A stretch of 64,000 bases of DNA from NCBI RefSeq assembly GCF_003206715.1, contig NZ_PZJU01000004.1:84067-148066 (forward strand), written 5' to 3'. Below the pieces are notes generated by a model. It was given only the letters and a program-made list of their open reading frames with translations. It made no database searches and was not told the origin of the DNA. Numbering within the stretch: the first letter of the stretch is position 1; every line of letters begins with the position of its first letter. Of this stretch, positions 18,000-30,187 are shown in pieces. The position numbers and the translations under genes were made by a program. Source of the stretch: Salinicola peritrichatus (lineage in GTDB: Bacteria; Pseudomonadota; Gammaproteobacteria; Pseudomonadales; Halomonadaceae).

Positions 18000-18986
18000 T
18001 CAGAGCCAGGTCGATAGCGTGATCGAACCGAATTGATCGCTCTCGTCCTGCGACTCGAACTCATGGGTGCGCCACACGGCGCTATAGGTGAGCAGCCAGC
18101 GGTCCCAGGAGAGCGCCAGTCCGAGTTGGGCATCACCAACCCACGGTTTGCGGTCGACCGAGTGGCTGTCTTCGAAGGTATTGCCGTCGAGGAGCATGTT
18201 GTAGGCCATCAGGCGGCCTTCCAGATTGGCGAAAACGTACCAGTTGAAACCGCTGTTCTCCCTGAAGAACACCTGGCTGCCCTGAGAGGGGGAGACGGCT
18301 GGAATGCCGAAGCTCTTGTCGAGACCTTGGCCCAGACGCAGTCCCAGGCCGGATGCGGCATAGGTATACAGATTGCCGAGGGCGAAGCCGACCGACGGAC
18401 CATATTCGGTCTCCAGCGAGCCGAACCGTCCTTGCTTCCACCATGCGGTTTCGTAAGCGACGTTGACGAACGGCTCGTTATTGAGCTGGTTGTGCCAGCC
18501 CTTGGGATCGTCGCTATCAATCAGGTGATGAAAGTTTTTCTGCACGGTCCTGCCGCCGGCGCCGGGACCGACGAGCCCGACATCGAAATAGAGCCCGGTG
18601 GTCCGACGCCAGCCGCTCAACTGCTCGTCATCGAACAGCGAGAGCCCGGCATAGAGAACGCCCGCGTAGGGGCGGTCATCGGCGATCAGATTGCGTTCAT
18701 TGATATCGTTTGGCGTGTAGATCTGCTGACCGAAGCGATAGGAGGCGCCATCGAGAGCGGCCGCGCTCCAACCAGGCAGAGCGTCGGCAAGACTGCGTGT
18801 CCAGTGATCCCGGGACGGCTCGAACGACCAGTCGAGTTCGATGCCGTTGGTATAGTGGCCGTCATCGCCGTGGGCGAAAATGTCGTTTTCCGATTTGAGT
18901 GTCAGAAGACCTTCAGCCCATGCGCTGCTCGAAACCGCCGCCAGCGCGATGAGCGTGGCTGTCCGTGCCCAAGTGTGTCCCTTCAT
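18000..18986 (-). CDS. lpxR: Lipid A 3'-O-deacylase LpxR (DUF2219)
   Basis: Outer-membrane beta-barrel enzyme that removes the 3'-acyloxyacyl group of lipid A, tuning how the LPS is sensed. A Sec signal ends at 'SSSAWA' (cleavage after residue 24). Family motifs: 'SENDIF' with the N34-D35 pair (mature residues 10-11, compare N9/D10 of Salmonella LpxR), 'HYTNGIELDW', 'ADDRPYAGVLYAGLS', and 'GPGAGG..VQ..FHHLI' carrying the probable catalytic His. The chain ends 'SITLSTWL', a C-terminal beta strand. 328 residues is normal. It is a single gene. Confidence 0.9.
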   Translation of the reverse strand: MKGHTWARTATLIALAAVSSSAWAEGLLTLKSENDIFAHGDDGHYTNGIELDWSFEPSRDHWTRSLADALPGWSAAALDGASYRFGQQIYTPNDINERNLIADDRPYAGVLYAGLSLFDDEQLSGWRRTTGLYFDVGLVGPGAGGRTVQKNFHHLIDSDDPKGWHNQLNNEPFVNVAYETAWWKQGRFGSLETEYGPSVGFALGNLYTYAASGLGLRLGQGLDKSFGIPAVSPSQGSQVFFRENSGFNWYVFANLEGRLMAYNMLLDGNTFEDSHSVDRKPWVGDAQLGLALSWDRWLLTYSAVWRTHEFESQDESDQFGSITLSTWL

Positions 18987-19102
18987 GTTTGCGTCTCGTT
19001 CCCTTTTCCCTTTTGTCTCGTTACCTTAAACGAAGCCGGTCTTGCAATACCTACAATAGCGTATGTAAAGGGCGGGTGACACTCGAAATTGGTATCATGC
19101 TA

Positions 19103-19129
19103 ACGAAAACGGCGCCTCTGAGGCGCCGT
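19103..19129 (-). terminator. Rho-independent terminator of slyB
   Basis: 9-bp stem ACGGCGCCT / AGGCGCCGT with a 3-nt loop; read on the minus strand it is followed by TTTTCGTT, 25 nt after the slyB stop codon. Confidence 0.85.
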
Positions 19130-19154
19130 CAGTCTACAGAAATGCGTTGCGTGA

Positions 19155-19622
19155 TCAGTAGGGCGCGACACTGACGCTGGAGCCACTGGCGACCAGGCGA
19201 ACGCGTTGGCCCACCTGCCAGTTGCGATCGGCTTTCTGCACCACGACGACGTTCTGGCCACTGTCCTGACGAATTTCGAGTTCGTAACCATCGACGCGGT
19301 CGGTGGCCTGCTGAATCTTGCTACCGGCGACGGTGCCACCGATAGCGCCGGCGGCGGTCGCGATGGTACGGCCCGAGCCGCCCCCCACCTGATTGCCCAG
19401 CAGCCCGCCAATCACCGCGCCACCGAGGCTGCCGAGAACGCTCTCGTCGTTGCCGCCCTGAATCTGTACCGGACGCACCGACTGAATGGTGCCATAAGTC
19501 ACCGATTGGGCAGTTTCGGCCTGATTGCCGCGATAGACGTCACCGGAGTAGGTCGAGGTGTTGGTACAACCCGCCAGCGCCAGCATGCTCATGGCGAGGG
19601 CTGGGAAAATGAGTCGCTTCAT
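19155..19622 (-). CDS. slyB: SlyB-like glycine-zipper outer-membrane lipoprotein
   Basis: Outer-membrane lipoprotein of 155 residues, the same length as E. coli SlyB. Lipobox 'LALAGC' near residue 20, then a polar linker, a glycine-zipper segment ('GSLGGAVIGGLLGNQVGGGSG', roughly 68-88, then 'GAIGGTVAGSKIQ'), and a small C-terminal beta domain that ends 'GSSVSVAPY'. The ATG at 19622 has AGGAGG 8 nt upstream; a TTG two codons earlier lacks support. SlyB forms oligomers that protect outer-membrane proteins under envelope stress and in E. coli belongs to the PhoPQ regulon; regulation here is unknown. Confidence 0.9.
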   Translation of the reverse strand: MKRLIFPALAMSMLALAGCTNTSTYSGDVYRGNQAETAQSVTYGTIQSVRPVQIQGGNDESVLGSLGGAVIGGLLGNQVGGGSGRTIATAAGAIGGTVAGSKIQQATDRVDGYELEIRQDSGQNVVVVQKADRNWQVGQRVRLVASGSSVSVAPY

Positions 19623-19772
19623 GGTCAATCCTCCTGAAAATCCATCTTTGGCTTCATGCCAAGCATATTAAAACAGTGTTTCCGAACTCGTCCAGCGCTT
19701 CGTCATGGCAGCCGGCCCGGCTACAGTGTAGGAGGCGTTGACGGGCTTTGCCGTGGCCCGCAGTGAGAAACG

Positions 19773-20945
19773 CTAGTCCTCCTCATCGAACCCGCTCAGG
19801 CTGCCGCTGTCGACCAGCGTGGCCAGCAAGCGATCGGCGTCGGGGTACGCAAGCAGTGAGGCATCGATCATCGGGCTCGAGGTCAGGCGTTGCGCCAATG
19901 CCAGATCACAGACCATGGCGTCGCCGTCGACGAACAGCGTGGCGCGGGATTCGTCCAGTTGGCGCCAGGCGAAGCGCGACCCGAGCGTACGGGAAAGTTC
20001 CCCGCCCGCTTCGAGCGCGGCCCGCAATTCTGCCGCCGGGGTCGGTTCCTCGGCGGGCACCAACTGGTCGAGATACTTGGGCTGGGTCATGGCGCGGCCG
20101 AACCACTGCGCGATCTGTTCGGGGCGGTCGATGGCGTCCAGCAACAGCCGGCGTACTCGCTCGACCGCCTGATCGTCGAGCTCGCCGGGACGGGCCGGCG
20201 GCTGCAGATCGGCATCGCCATAACGCTGGCTATCACCGAGCTGCTCGCCGATGTAGTCGGCGAAGGCGGTCACGATCTCGTCGGCCGACGGCGCGCGAAA
20301 ACCGATCGAAAAGGTCAGGCAGTCGTCGGACTGGCTGACGCCGTGATGGGCGACCCCCGGCGGGAGATAGAGCATGTCGCCGGGCTCCAGTACCCAATCC
20401 TGGCCGGCCTGGACCGCGAAGTTCTCGAGAATGCGCAGATCGATTCCCGGGACCAGTCCGGCGTCGGCGCCGGGACTGCCCCCCAGCTGCCAGTGGCGGC
20501 GTCCGCTGGCCTGGAGCAGAAAGACGTCGTACTGGTCGACGTGCGGCCCGACGCTGCCGCCCGGCGGAGCGTAGCTGACCATGATGTCGTCGAGACGCCA
20601 GCGCGGCAGGAAATCGAAGCTTTCGAGCAGTTCGGCCACTTCGGGCACATAGTGATCCACCGCCTGCACCAGCAGCGACCAACCGTTCTCCGGCAGGCGC
20701 GTGAAGGTATCTTCGTCGAACGGGCCGTGGCTGACCTGCCATGCCTTGTCCGGGCCATTCTCTTCCACCAGGCGTGCCTCGACTCCCTCCTCGCAGGCGA
20801 GCCCGGCGAGATCGTCCGGTTCCAGCGGCGAGACGAAGCCGGGCAGGGCACCACGAATCAGCAGCGGTGATTTCTGCCAGTGCCGGCTCAGGAACTGGGC
20901 GGCGCTCAGGCCACCCAGCAATTGTCGTGGCGTGTTGGAGGACAT
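19773..20945 (-). CDS. roxA: Ribosomal protein uL16 3-hydroxyarginine oxygenase
   Basis: Fe(II)/2-oxoglutarate JmjC-type dioxygenase that hydroxylates an arginine of ribosomal protein uL16 (YcfD in E. coli, 373 residues; here 390). The iron ligands are visible in 'GPHVDQYDVF' (His135, Asp137) and in 'GVAHHGVS' (His200 or 201), within the cupin barrel. The C-terminal winged-helix part is present ('RRLLLDAI...FGRAMTQPKY'). The ATG at 20945 has GAGG 10 nt upstream. It is last in a minus-strand cluster nudJ-mnmA-hflD-purB-roxA, close to the E. coli order but without phoPQ between purB and roxA. Confidence 0.92.
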   Translation of the reverse strand: MSSNTPRQLLGGLSAAQFLSRHWQKSPLLIRGALPGFVSPLEPDDLAGLACEEGVEARLVEENGPDKAWQVSHGPFDEDTFTRLPENGWSLLVQAVDHYVPEVAELLESFDFLPRWRLDDIMVSYAPPGGSVGPHVDQYDVFLLQASGRRHWQLGGSPGADAGLVPGIDLRILENFAVQAGQDWVLEPGDMLYLPPGVAHHGVSQSDDCLTFSIGFRAPSADEIVTAFADYIGEQLGDSQRYGDADLQPPARPGELDDQAVERVRRLLLDAIDRPEQIAQWFGRAMTQPKYLDQLVPAEEPTPAAELRAALEAGGELSRTLGSRFAWRQLDESRATLFVDGDAMVCDLALAQRLTSSPMIDASLLAYPDADRLLATLVDSGSLSGFDEED

Positions 20946-21032
20946 GGTTACCACCTCGTTTCGGACGTAGAGGTTGCGGGGCAGCGTGGACGATTGCTTA
21001 CCATACTATGTTCGTCGCTTGTTGCTCGTCGC

Positions 21033-23105
<2,073 letters not shown>

Positions 23106-23109
<4 letters not shown>

Positions 23110-24284
23110 GCCGAACGCTGGCTCCCTGTCGTCGGGGTGAGTGCGGCAGTGGCATCGCCGGCCGTTGCCGTGGCGCGGATCACGGCGCCGCCCAGACAGA
23201 CGTCGCCATCGTAAAGGACCAGCGACTGCCCCGGCGTCACGGCGCGCTGAGCGTCGTCGAAGCACACCTCGAGACCGCCATCGGCCAATATTGCCACCTC
23301 GCAGGGTACGTCCTGCTGGCGATAGCGGGTCTTGGCGCTCAGGCGGGTCTCGATCGGCGGCCGGCCGGAAACCCAGGCCGCCGGCTCGCAGTAGGCGATA
23401 TCGCTGTAGAGCAGCGGATGCTCGCCCTGGACGACGATCAGCACGTTGCGCTCGAGATCCTTGGCGGCGACGAACCACGGGTCCTCGCTGTGATCCTTGA
23501 GCCCGCCGATGCCGAGTCCGCGGCGCTGGCCGAGGGTGTAGTACATCAGCCCCATGTGTTCGCCGACCACGTCGCCTTCTGGCGTTTCGATGCGGCCCGG
23601 CTGGGCCGGCAGGTACTGCTTGAGGAAATCGCTGAAGCGCCGCTCGCCGATGAAGCAGATGCCGGTGGAGTCCTTCTTGCGCGCGGTGGCCAGACCATGG
23701 CGCTCGGCCAGTGCGCGAACTGCGGATTTTTCCAGCTCACCGACCGGAAACAGCGTGCGTGCAATGGCCTCGCCTGGCACGGCATGCAGGAAGTAGCTCT
23801 GATCCTTGTTGGGATCCAGCCCCTTGAGCAACTGTGCCGTGCCGTCATCGACGAGGCGCCGGCGCACATAGTGGCCAGTGGCGATGAGATCCGCTCCGAG
23901 CATTTCGGCATAGTCGAGAAAGACTTTGAACTTGATCTCGCGGTTGCACAGGATATCCGGATTCGGCGTGCGCCCGGCCTGATACTCGGCGAGAAAATGC
24001 TCGAAGACGTTGTCCCAGTACTCGGCGGCGAAATTGGCCGTATGCAGCTTGATGCCCAGGGTGTCGCAGACGGCCTGGGCGTCGGCCAGATCCGTCATCG
24101 CCGTACAGTACTCGGTGCCGTCGTCTTCATCCCAGTTCTTCATGAACAGGCCCTCGACGCGGTAGCCCTGCTCGATGAGCAGCAGGGCGGTCACGGAGGA
24201 ATCGACGCCACCGGACATACCCACGATGACTTTTTCGGCGCCGTCATTCGCGGCGGCATGGGAAGGAGGGCTGACAAGCGTCAT
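23106..24284 (-). CDS. mnmA: tRNA-specific 2-thiouridylase
   Basis: ATP-dependent enzyme that thiolates U34 of tRNA-Glu, tRNA-Gln and tRNA-Lys, taking sulfur from the IscS-TusA-E relay. The PP-loop SGGVDSS is at residues 24-30. The catalytic cysteines are Cys113 in '[10 protein letters not shown]' and Cys210 in '[11 protein letters not shown]'. The ATG at 24284 is preferred over a TTG five codons upstream. It overlaps hflD by 4 nt. Three genes for one of its substrates, tRNA-Glu(UUC), lie at 59.5-60.2 kb. Confidence 0.96.
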
Positions 24285-24447
24285 GGCGATTCTCTGCAAA
24301 TAGAGGCCACGTTCGCCGGACCCAAAGCCCCACGAACGCGTACCGCCTGAATAAATGACCGGCGATTATAGCCGAAAGCGTGTCGCCGCATCGAGTCCAA
24401 CGGCGCTGTCGCCGCGGCGGCGCCCGTGTCGATCGAGATCGCCGTGC

Positions 24448-24897
24448 TCAGCGTTCGCGGATGAGATCCAGCGGAAACCGCCGGCCGTCGCGTACGTCGC
24501 GCAGCCGCTGCATGACCACCGGGCTGCGCAGACGCCTCGCCCGCTCGAGATCGTCGATTTCGTCGAAGGTCAGCCAGTGGGCGCTGACGATGCCTTTGTC
24601 CAGCGGATTGCCGAGGTGCGCCAGCGGCAGTCCGACGAAGGCGTGACTATGGAAGGTGAGGCCGTCCGGGGTCTGATGGACGTAAAGACCTAGGTAATCG
24701 GTGATCGCCACCTGCCAGGCCGACTCCTCGCGCACCTCGCGCTCGGCGGCGCCGACCAGACGCTCGCCGCGCTCCAGGTGACCGGCGGGCTGGTTGAACA
24801 GGCTGAACGGTCCGCCGCGATCCTCCTCGACCATCAGATAACGACCGGCTCGTTCCACGACCACGGCAACGGTCACGCGGGGTGCCCAGCGATTCAT
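24448..24897 (-). CDS. nudJ: Nudix hydrolase NudJ
   Basis: Cytosolic Nudix phosphatase of the NudJ (YmfB) type, which acts on nucleoside tri/diphosphates and HMP-PP in E. coli. The Nudix box reads 'GHLERGERLVGAAEREVREE' (near 40-59), agreeing with Gx5Ex7REUxEE; the final glycine position of the box is Ala. 'NQPAGHLE' and the C-terminal 'RSPVVMQRL' also match E. coli NudJ, which is likewise the neighbour of mnmA. The ATG at 24897 (149 residues) follows AGGAG; a GTG/ATG start 39 nt upstream is less likely. Confidence 0.9.
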   Translation of the reverse strand: MNRWAPRVTVAVVVERAGRYLMVEEDRGGPFSLFNQPAGHLERGERLVGAAEREVREESAWQVAITDYLGLYVHQTPDGLTFHSHAFVGLPLAHLGNPLDKGIVSAHWLTFDEIDDLERARRLRSPVVMQRLRDVRDGRRFPLDLIRER

Positions 24898-25319
24898 GTC
24901 ATCACTCTCCTGACCTCGAGATACCGGCTCGCGCATCGACGCCGCAAGCTTGTGCCGATCATACCCGGTCTGCGTCGTCGAAGACCATTATGCATGCCGG
25001 TGCATCGGCAGCTCTGCGACAGGGAGATCCGGCTCAGGCTGGGGTGTCAGCGGCTCGCGGCGCAAAAAGGCGCCCTGGTGGCTCGCGTGGTGTTGGCGAT
25101 ACGCTCGAGGCAGGACTATTTTTCGAGAGAGGCTTGCATACGGGCCCTATCGGCCGCATCTTCAAGGAACTTCGGGTCTTCAACGGTATCCAATACCTCA
25201 CTGAGTCCCCTCGATGTGCTGAGCCGATGCATCCGGGGATTCATCCTTACTGTGCTTGAAACCGTATGTCAGAAATCGTAGATAGCGTGTTGTCTCACCC
25301 CAAAGGGGGATCGACGCAC
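24898..25319. other. 422-bp divergent intergenic region between nudJ and clpS
   Basis: No convincing gene is seen on either strand; the open frames here lack ribosome sites and family resemblance. It must hold the promoters of the nudJ cluster (minus) and of clpS-clpA (plus). A 19-bp stretch at 25020-25038 repeats one inside the small membrane protein gene at 17731-17749, probably by chance. Confidence 0.5.
25256..25284 (+). promoter_or_regulatory. Candidate clpS promoter
   Basis: TTGAAA (25256-25261), a 17-nt spacer and TAGATA (25279-25284). A start near 25291 would leave a short leader with AAAGGGGGA ahead of the ATG at 25320, supporting that start over the ATG at 25266. Confidence 0.35.
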
Positions 25320-25655
25320 ATGGGTATGACGCGTCCTCCCGAGCCTGGTCATGAAGAACAGGGTGACGTCGCCGAACAGGTGTCGGACCCGCAGCTGGCG
25401 CCGCCACCCATGTACAAGGTCGTGCTATACAACGATGACTACACTCCCATGGAGTTCGTCGTCGAGGTACTGCAGCGATTCTTCGCCATGGATAGCGAAA
25501 AGGCCGTCCAGATCATGCTGGCCGTCCATACCCAGGGCAAGGCGACCTGCGGCATCTTCACGCGAGACGTGGCCGAGACCAAGTGTCATCTGGTCAATGA
25601 ATATGCACGCGAGTGTGAGCATCCATTGCTGTGCGACGTGGATGCGGCGGAGTAG
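25320..25655 (+). CDS. clpS: ClpS, N-degron adaptor of ClpAP
   Basis: Adaptor that binds proteins with N-terminal Leu, Phe, Trp or Tyr and hands them to ClpA. 111 residues from the ATG at 25320, which has AGGGGG 9 nt upstream (106 in E. coli). Core motifs: '[20 protein letters not shown]' with the substrate-pocket NDD, '[21 protein letters not shown]' and '[10 protein letters not shown]'. The flexible N-terminus that engages ClpA is present. A longer start at 25266 lacks a ribosome site. clpA follows 109 nt downstream. Confidence 0.95.
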   Translation: MGMTRPPEPGHEEQGDVAEQVSDPQLAPPPMYKVVLYNDDYTPMEFVVEVLQRFFAMDSEKAVQIMLAVHTQGKATCGIFTRDVAETKCHLVNEYARECEHPLLCDVDAAE

Positions 25656-25764
25656 GGAGCGGACGTATCGTCAACGTTTCAACGTTGAGGACTTGCGAAA
25701 CCGCTGTTTGTGCCCGATTGTGAAAGTGCCGACCGACGCCCTCAGTGGCTAAAAGGGGACTGCC

Positions 25765-28032
25765 ATGTTGAGTAAAGAACTTGAACTCACCCTGAACACG
25801 GCCTTCACCGTGGCGCGTTCCAAGCGACACGAGTTTATGACCGTGGAGCACTTGTTGCTGGCGCTTCTCGATAATGCTTCGGCAGCCGATGTGCTGAACG
25901 CCTGTGGGGCGAATCTGGAAAAGCTTCGTGCCGACCTGCAGGATTTCATCAATTCCACGACGCCGCTGATTCCCGAGGACCAGGAGGACCGGGAAACACA
26001 GCCCACGCTGGGCTTCCAGCGCGTGCTTCAGCGTGCCGTCTTCCACGTGCAATCCTCCGGCAAGAGTGAAGTCACCGGCGCCAACGTGCTGGTCGCGATC
26101 TTCTCCGAGCAGGAGAGCCAGGCAGTCTACTTCCTCAAGCAGCAGAGCGTGGCGCGGGTCGATGCGGTGAACTACATCGCCCACGGCATCTCCAAGGTGG
26201 CCGGCCATGGCCAGTCGTCGCAGCAGCCTTCCCAGGAGTCCGAGGACGGCGAGGAAGCGGCGACCGAGAACGGCCAGAGCCCGCTGACCAGCTATGCCAC
26301 CAATCTCAACGAGCAGGCGCGTCTGGGCAAGATCGATCCGCTGATCGGTCGTGACCACGAACTCGAGCGGGTGGTACAGATACTGGCGCGCCGGCGCAAG
26401 AACAACCCGCTACTGGTGGGCGAGGCCGGCGTCGGCAAGACCGCCATCGCCGAGGGCCTGGCCAAGCGGATCGTCGAAGAGGACGTGCCCGACGTCATCG
26501 CCGATGCGGTGGTCTATTCCCTCGACATGGGCGCGCTGCTGGCGGGCACCAAGTATCGCGGTGACTTCGAGAAACGTCTGAAGGGACTGCTGGCCGAGCT
26601 GCGCAAGCAGGACAACTCGATCCTGTTCATCGACGAAATCCACACCGTGATCGGTGCCGGTGCGGCTTCCGGGGGAGTGATGGATGCCTCCAACCTGCTC
26701 AAGCCGCTGCTCTCCTCGGGTGAGTTGCGCTGTATCGGCTCGACCACCTTCCAGGAGTTCCGAGGCATCTTCGAGAAGGACCGGGCGCTGGCGCGCCGTT
26801 TCCAGAAGGTCGACGTGCCCGAGCCTTCCGTCGAAGACACCATCCGCATCCTCAAGGGGTTGCGCGGTCGCTTCGAGGAGCACCATCAGCTGAAATACAC
26901 CGACGGGGCGCTGGAAAGTGCCGCGCGACTGGCCGATCGCTACATCAACGATCGACATCTGCCGGACAAGGCGATCGACGTGATCGACGAGGCCGGAGCG
27001 CATCAGCGGCTGCTGCCGCCAGAGGCGCGTATCGCCACCATCGACACCGACCAGGTCGAAGCCGTGGTCGCCTCGATCGCGCGGATTCCGCCGAAGAGCG
27101 TCTCCAGCTCGGATCGCAAGTTGCTCTCCAACCTGGAGCGTGATCTGAAGATGCTGGTATTCGGTCAGGACGAGGCAATCACCAGCCTGGCAGCGGCGAT
27201 CAAGCTGTCACGCGCCGGTCTCAAGTCGCCAGACAAGCCGGTCGGCAGCTTCCTGTTCGCCGGTCCCACCGGGGTCGGCAAGACCGAGGTGGCGCGGCAG
27301 CTGTCGCACCTGATGGGCATCGACCTGGTGCGCTTCGACATGTCCGAGTACATGGAGCGGCACACCGTGTCACGTCTGATTGGTGCACCGCCGGGCTATG
27401 TCGGTTACGACCAGGGCGGATTGCTGACCGAGGCGATCAACAAGCAGCCGCATTGCGTACTGCTGCTCGACGAGATCGAAAAGGCGCACCCCGAGGTCTT
27501 CAACCTGCTGCTGCAGGTCATGGATCACGGACGCTTGACCGACAACAACGGGCGCGAGGCCGACTTCCGGCACGTGATTATCATCATGACCTCGAATGCC
27601 GGTGCCGAGCAGATCGCGCGTCGTTCGATCGGCTTCCAGACTCAGGACCACTCCACCGATGGTATGGAAGTGATTCGCCGCACCTTCACGCCGGAGTTCC
27701 GCAACCGTCTCGACGGCATCATCCAGTTCCATGGCCTCGAGCCGTCCATCGTGCGCAACGTGGTCGACAAGTTCCTGGTCGAACTGCAGGCACAGCTGGA
27801 CGAGAAACGCGTGCAGCTGGATGTGGACGACGAGGCCCGTGCCTGGCTCGCCGAGAAGGGCTACGATCCGGAGATGGGCGCGCGTCCGATGGCCCGCGTG
27901 ATTCAGGAGAAGCTGAAGAAACCGTTGGCAGAGATGATTCTGTTTGGCGACCTGGCCGAAAACGGTGGCATCGTCCATGTGCGGGTCGAGAACGACGAGC
28001 TGCAACTGGAGACCGAGGCCGAAGTGGCCTAG
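25765..28032 (+). CDS. clpA: ATP-dependent Clp protease ATP-binding subunit ClpA
   Basis: AAA+ unfoldase that feeds substrates into ClpP; 755 residues. There is a double Clp N domain (1-150), a linker with a polar '[20 protein letters not shown]' stretch, a first AAA module with Walker A GEAGVGKT (219-226) and '[14 protein letters not shown]', and a second AAA module with GPTGVGKT (500-507) and '[14 protein letters not shown]'. The C-terminal D2-small domain carries the ClpP-binding loop region. clpP is not in the window. The TAG stop lies within a 29-bp copy of a repeat end (28029-28057), and a strong terminator follows. Confidence 0.97.
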   Translation: MLSKELELTLNTAFTVARSKRHEFMTVEHLLLALLDNASAADVLNACGANLEKLRADLQDFINSTTPLIPEDQEDRETQPTLGFQRVLQRAVFHVQSSGKSEVTGANVLVAIFSEQESQAVYFLKQQSVARVDAVNYIAHGISKVAGHGQSSQQPSQESEDGEEAATENGQSPLTSYATNLNEQARLGKIDPLIGRDHELERVVQILARRRKNNPLLVGEAGVGKTAIAEGLAKRIVEEDVPDVIADAVVYSLDMGALLAGTKYRGDFEKRLKGLLAELRKQDNSILFIDEIHTVIGAGAASGGVMDASNLLKPLLSSGELRCIGSTTFQEFRGIFEKDRALARRFQKVDVPEPSVEDTIRILKGLRGRFEEHHQLKYTDGALESAARLADRYINDRHLPDKAIDVIDEAGAHQRLLPPEARIATIDTDQVEAVVASIARIPPKSVSSSDRKLLSNLERDLKMLVFGQDEAITSLAAAIKLSRAGLKSPDKPVGSFLFAGPTGVGKTEVARQLSHLMGIDLVRFDMSEYMERHTVSRLIGAPPGYVGYDQGGLLTEAINKQPHCVLLLDEIEKAHPEVFNLLLQVMDHGRLTDNNGREADFRHVIIIMTSNAGAEQIARRSIGFQTQDHSTDGMEVIRRTFTPEFRNRLDGIIQFHGLEPSIVRNVVDKFLVELQAQLDEKRVQLDVDDEARAWLAEKGYDPEMGARPMARVIQEKLKKPLAEMILFGDLAENGGIVHVRVENDELQLETEAEVA

Positions 28033-28057
28033 GCAAACACTGCCTAAACGTCTGCGC
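28029..28057. repeat. 29-bp match to the MITE-like element end
   Basis: 25 of 29 bases match 52332-52360, the left end of the palindromic element behind pdxB. It overlaps the last codon and the TAG of clpA and runs directly into the clpA terminator stem. It looks like a relic of an insertion that brought or reshaped the gene's 3' end. Confidence 0.6.
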
Positions 28058-28087
28058 CTCGCCATGGCAACATGGCGAGGCGTTTTT
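28056..28087 (+). terminator. Rho-independent terminator of clpSA
   Basis: 11-bp perfect stem GCCTCGCCATG / CATGGCGAGGC with a stable GCAA tetraloop and GTTTTT directly after. Confidence 0.92.
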
Positions 28088-28206
28088 CGATTCGTGTCTT
28101 GTCGATGACGCCCGCCGGATCGGCATACGGTGATCAGGGGCGCTCAAAGGTAGGCGGGAAACATCCCGGCATCAGGGCAGGAGTCTGTGAGGCGTGGTCT
28201 TTCGAC

Positions 28207-28425
28207 TCAGCGTGAACGGTAGACGATACGGCCTTTGGAGAGGTCGTAGGGAGTCAGTTCGACCTTGACCTTGTCGCCGGTCAGGATGCGGATGTAGTTC
28301 TTGCGCATCTTGCCGGAGATGTGAGCGGTCACGACATGGCCGTTTTCCAGCTCGACGCGGAACATGGTGTTGGGCAGCGTGTCGACGACGACGCCTTCCA
28401 TCTCGATATGATCTTCTCGTGCCAT
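28207..28425 (-). CDS. infA: Translation initiation factor IF-1
   Basis: 72-residue S1/OB-fold factor that binds the 30S A site during initiation. The sequence is nearly the textbook one: it begins [19 protein letters not shown], contains '[20 protein letters not shown]' and ends 'RIVYRSR'. It is convergent with clpA, and 166 bp separate its start from the end of bpt, so it has its own promoter there. The order clpA, infA, then aat is conserved in gammaproteobacteria. Confidence 0.97.
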   Translation of the reverse strand: MAREDHIEMEGVVVDTLPNTMFRVELENGHVVTAHISGKMRKNYIRILTGDKVKVELTPYDLSKGRIVYRSR

Positions 28426-28591
28426 ATAGGCGATCCCTCTTCAACGTTTGGTGTTGGACCGCACGGCCGGCGTTCAACGCAATCTGCCGCGAACGGCGGC
28501 ATTGCCATCCACGGTCCCGACGAGTCAGCCCGACCCGGGCCTAAAGTGCGCGATATTATGGGCTATCTTGCTCTGGAAGGCAAAATTCGGC

Positions 28592-29356
28592 TCACGTCAA
28601 GGCGGCGGCCGGCACGACACGCTGCCAGCGACCGCCATTGAGATACTCCAGGGGCTGGTAATCGTGCTTGTAGCGCATTTTCTGACATGCCCGAATCCAG
28701 TAGCCCAGATAGACATGGGGGAGATTGCGCTTACGCGCCAGTTCGACCTGGCTGAGAATGGCGAAGGCGCCGAGCGAGCGGCGTTCGAAGATCGGATCGG
28801 GATCGAAAAAGGTATAAATCGCCGACAGGCCATGGCCCAGCAGGTCAGTGGCCGCGACGGCGATCAGCTGATCGCCGAGCCGGAACTCCAGTAGTTTGGC
28901 GAAGGGGTGGGCCTGGGTCAGGAACATACGGTACTGCTCGCGGCTTGGCGGGAACATGTCGCCATCGGCATGCCGCATGCGAATATAACGTGCATAGAGC
29001 GCGTAGTGCTGCTCGTCGAACTCCGTCGGCCGTAGTCGCAGCGTCAGGTCGCGATTGCGATTCATGAGCTTGCGCTGGGTGCGTGACGGCGTGAAATCCT
29101 CGACCGGAATACGCACCGAGATACAGGCATTGCAGGACTCGCAGTGGGGGCGATAAAGGTTGCCGCCGCTGCGCCGGAAGCCGAGCAGTGTGAGCGCATC
29201 ATAGACATCCGGGGTCGGCGGCTCCTGGGGATCGAGAAATAGTGTCGTTGCCTCCCGGCCAGGGAGATAACTGCACGGATGCGGCACCGTCAGGAAGAAG
29301 CGAAGGTCGCGCGCCTGACGCTGCGGGCTGGAGCTATTCGCACTGTCGCTGCTCAC
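28592..29356 (-). CDS. bpt: Bpt, aspartate/glutamate leucyltransferase
   Basis: Aminoacyl-tRNA-protein transferase that adds Leu from Leu-tRNA to proteins with N-terminal Asp or Glu, making ClpS ligands; it resembles eukaryotic ATE1. Visible: '[18 protein letters not shown]', the Cys pair region '[18 protein letters not shown]', 'DHDY'-like '[14 protein letters not shown]', and '[17 protein letters not shown]' near the end. The GTG at 29356 gives 254 residues, sits behind GGAGAAGAC and overlaps the aat stop as GTGA. An upstream GTG (29374) is possible but less favoured. Confidence 0.93.
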   Translation of the reverse strand: MSSDSANSSSPQRQARDLRFFLTVPHPCSYLPGREATTLFLDPQEPPTPDVYDALTLLGFRRSGGNLYRPHCESCNACISVRIPVEDFTPSRTQRKLMNRNRDLTLRLRPTEFDEQHYALYARYIRMRHADGDMFPPSREQYRMFLTQAHPFAKLLEFRLGDQLIAVAATDLLGHGLSAIYTFFDPDPIFERRSLGAFAILSQVELARKRNLPHVYLGYWIRACQKMRYKHDYQPLEYLNGGRWQRVVPAAALT

Positions 29357-30045
29357 GTCTTCTCCGTTGGCCACAAACCGGCCGGACTGGGTACGTTGAC
29401 GTTGCTTTCAAGGTAGTCGATGAACGTCTCTCGGGCGATATCGCGCGCGCCCATGCTGGCCAGGTGTGCGGTATGCATCTGGCAATCGATCAAGGCAAAT
29501 CCATGCCGCTCGAGGCGTTGCGCCAGGTGGACGAGCGCCACTTTGGATGCGTCCGGGCAGCGACTGAACATCGACTCGCCGAAAAACACGCGGCCGAGCG
29601 ACAGGCCGTAGAGCCCGCCGACGAGTTCCCCGTCGCGCCAGACTTCGACGCTATGCGCATGCCCCAGGCCGTGAAGACGACGATAGGCGAGCTGCATGGC
29701 GTCATCGATCCAGGTGCCCTCGGCGCCCGCGCGGATATCCGCACAGTTGTGAATCACCGAGTCGAACGCGCGATCGAAAGTGACATGAAAGCCGCCGTTC
29801 CTGAGTCGTTTGGCGAGACTGCGGCGAATGCGAATTTCGCTTGGAAACAGCACCATCCGCGGGTCGGGCGACCACCACAGTACCGGCTGGCCATCGGCGT
29901 ACCAGGGAAAGATACCGCGCCGGTAAGCGGCCAGCAGCCACTCCGGTGTCAGATCACCGCCTGCGGCCAACAATCCGTCTGGCTCGTCGAGCGCTTCGGA
30001 GACCGGGGGGAAAGCAACGATATGGGGCGGTAGCCAGGGCAACAT
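29353..30045 (-). CDS. aat: Leucyl/phenylalanyl-tRNA-protein transferase
   Basis: Adds Leu or Phe to proteins with N-terminal Arg or Lys, creating ClpS ligands. 230 residues from the ATG at 30045 (234 in E. coli). Motifs: '[20 protein letters not shown]', '[13 protein letters not shown]', '[16 protein letters not shown]', 'GHAHSVEVW', '[16 protein letters not shown]' and '[16 protein letters not shown]'. The frame is open upstream to 30234, but that part has no family match and overlaps the divergent chemoreceptor gene. Cotranscribed with bpt (4-nt overlap). Confidence 0.95.
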   Translation of the reverse strand: MLPWLPPHIVAFPPVSEALDEPDGLLAAGGDLTPEWLLAAYRRGIFPWYADGQPVLWWSPDPRMVLFPSEIRIRRSLAKRLRNGGFHVTFDRAFDSVIHNCADIRAGAEGTWIDDAMQLAYRRLHGLGHAHSVEVWRDGELVGGLYGLSLGRVFFGESMFSRCPDASKVALVHLAQRLERHGFALIDCQMHTAHLASMGARDIARETFIDYLESNVNVPSPAGLWPTEKT

Positions 30046-30187
30046 GCGGTGATCCAAATGGCAGACAGGCATCAGCATAACAATCCGGCCGGTGACATTC
30101 CCGCGACACGTTTTATCTAAAGTCTGACTCAGATTCGTGTCGTTGCTGCCGATAGAGTCACTGACCCCATAATATGTGGAAAGACTC

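Noticed and set aside
24950-25281. Open frames in the nudJ-clpS gap, considered as a lost cspD-like gene
   Set aside because: No cold-shock motifs or other family similarity in any frame; the region is best read as promoter sequence.
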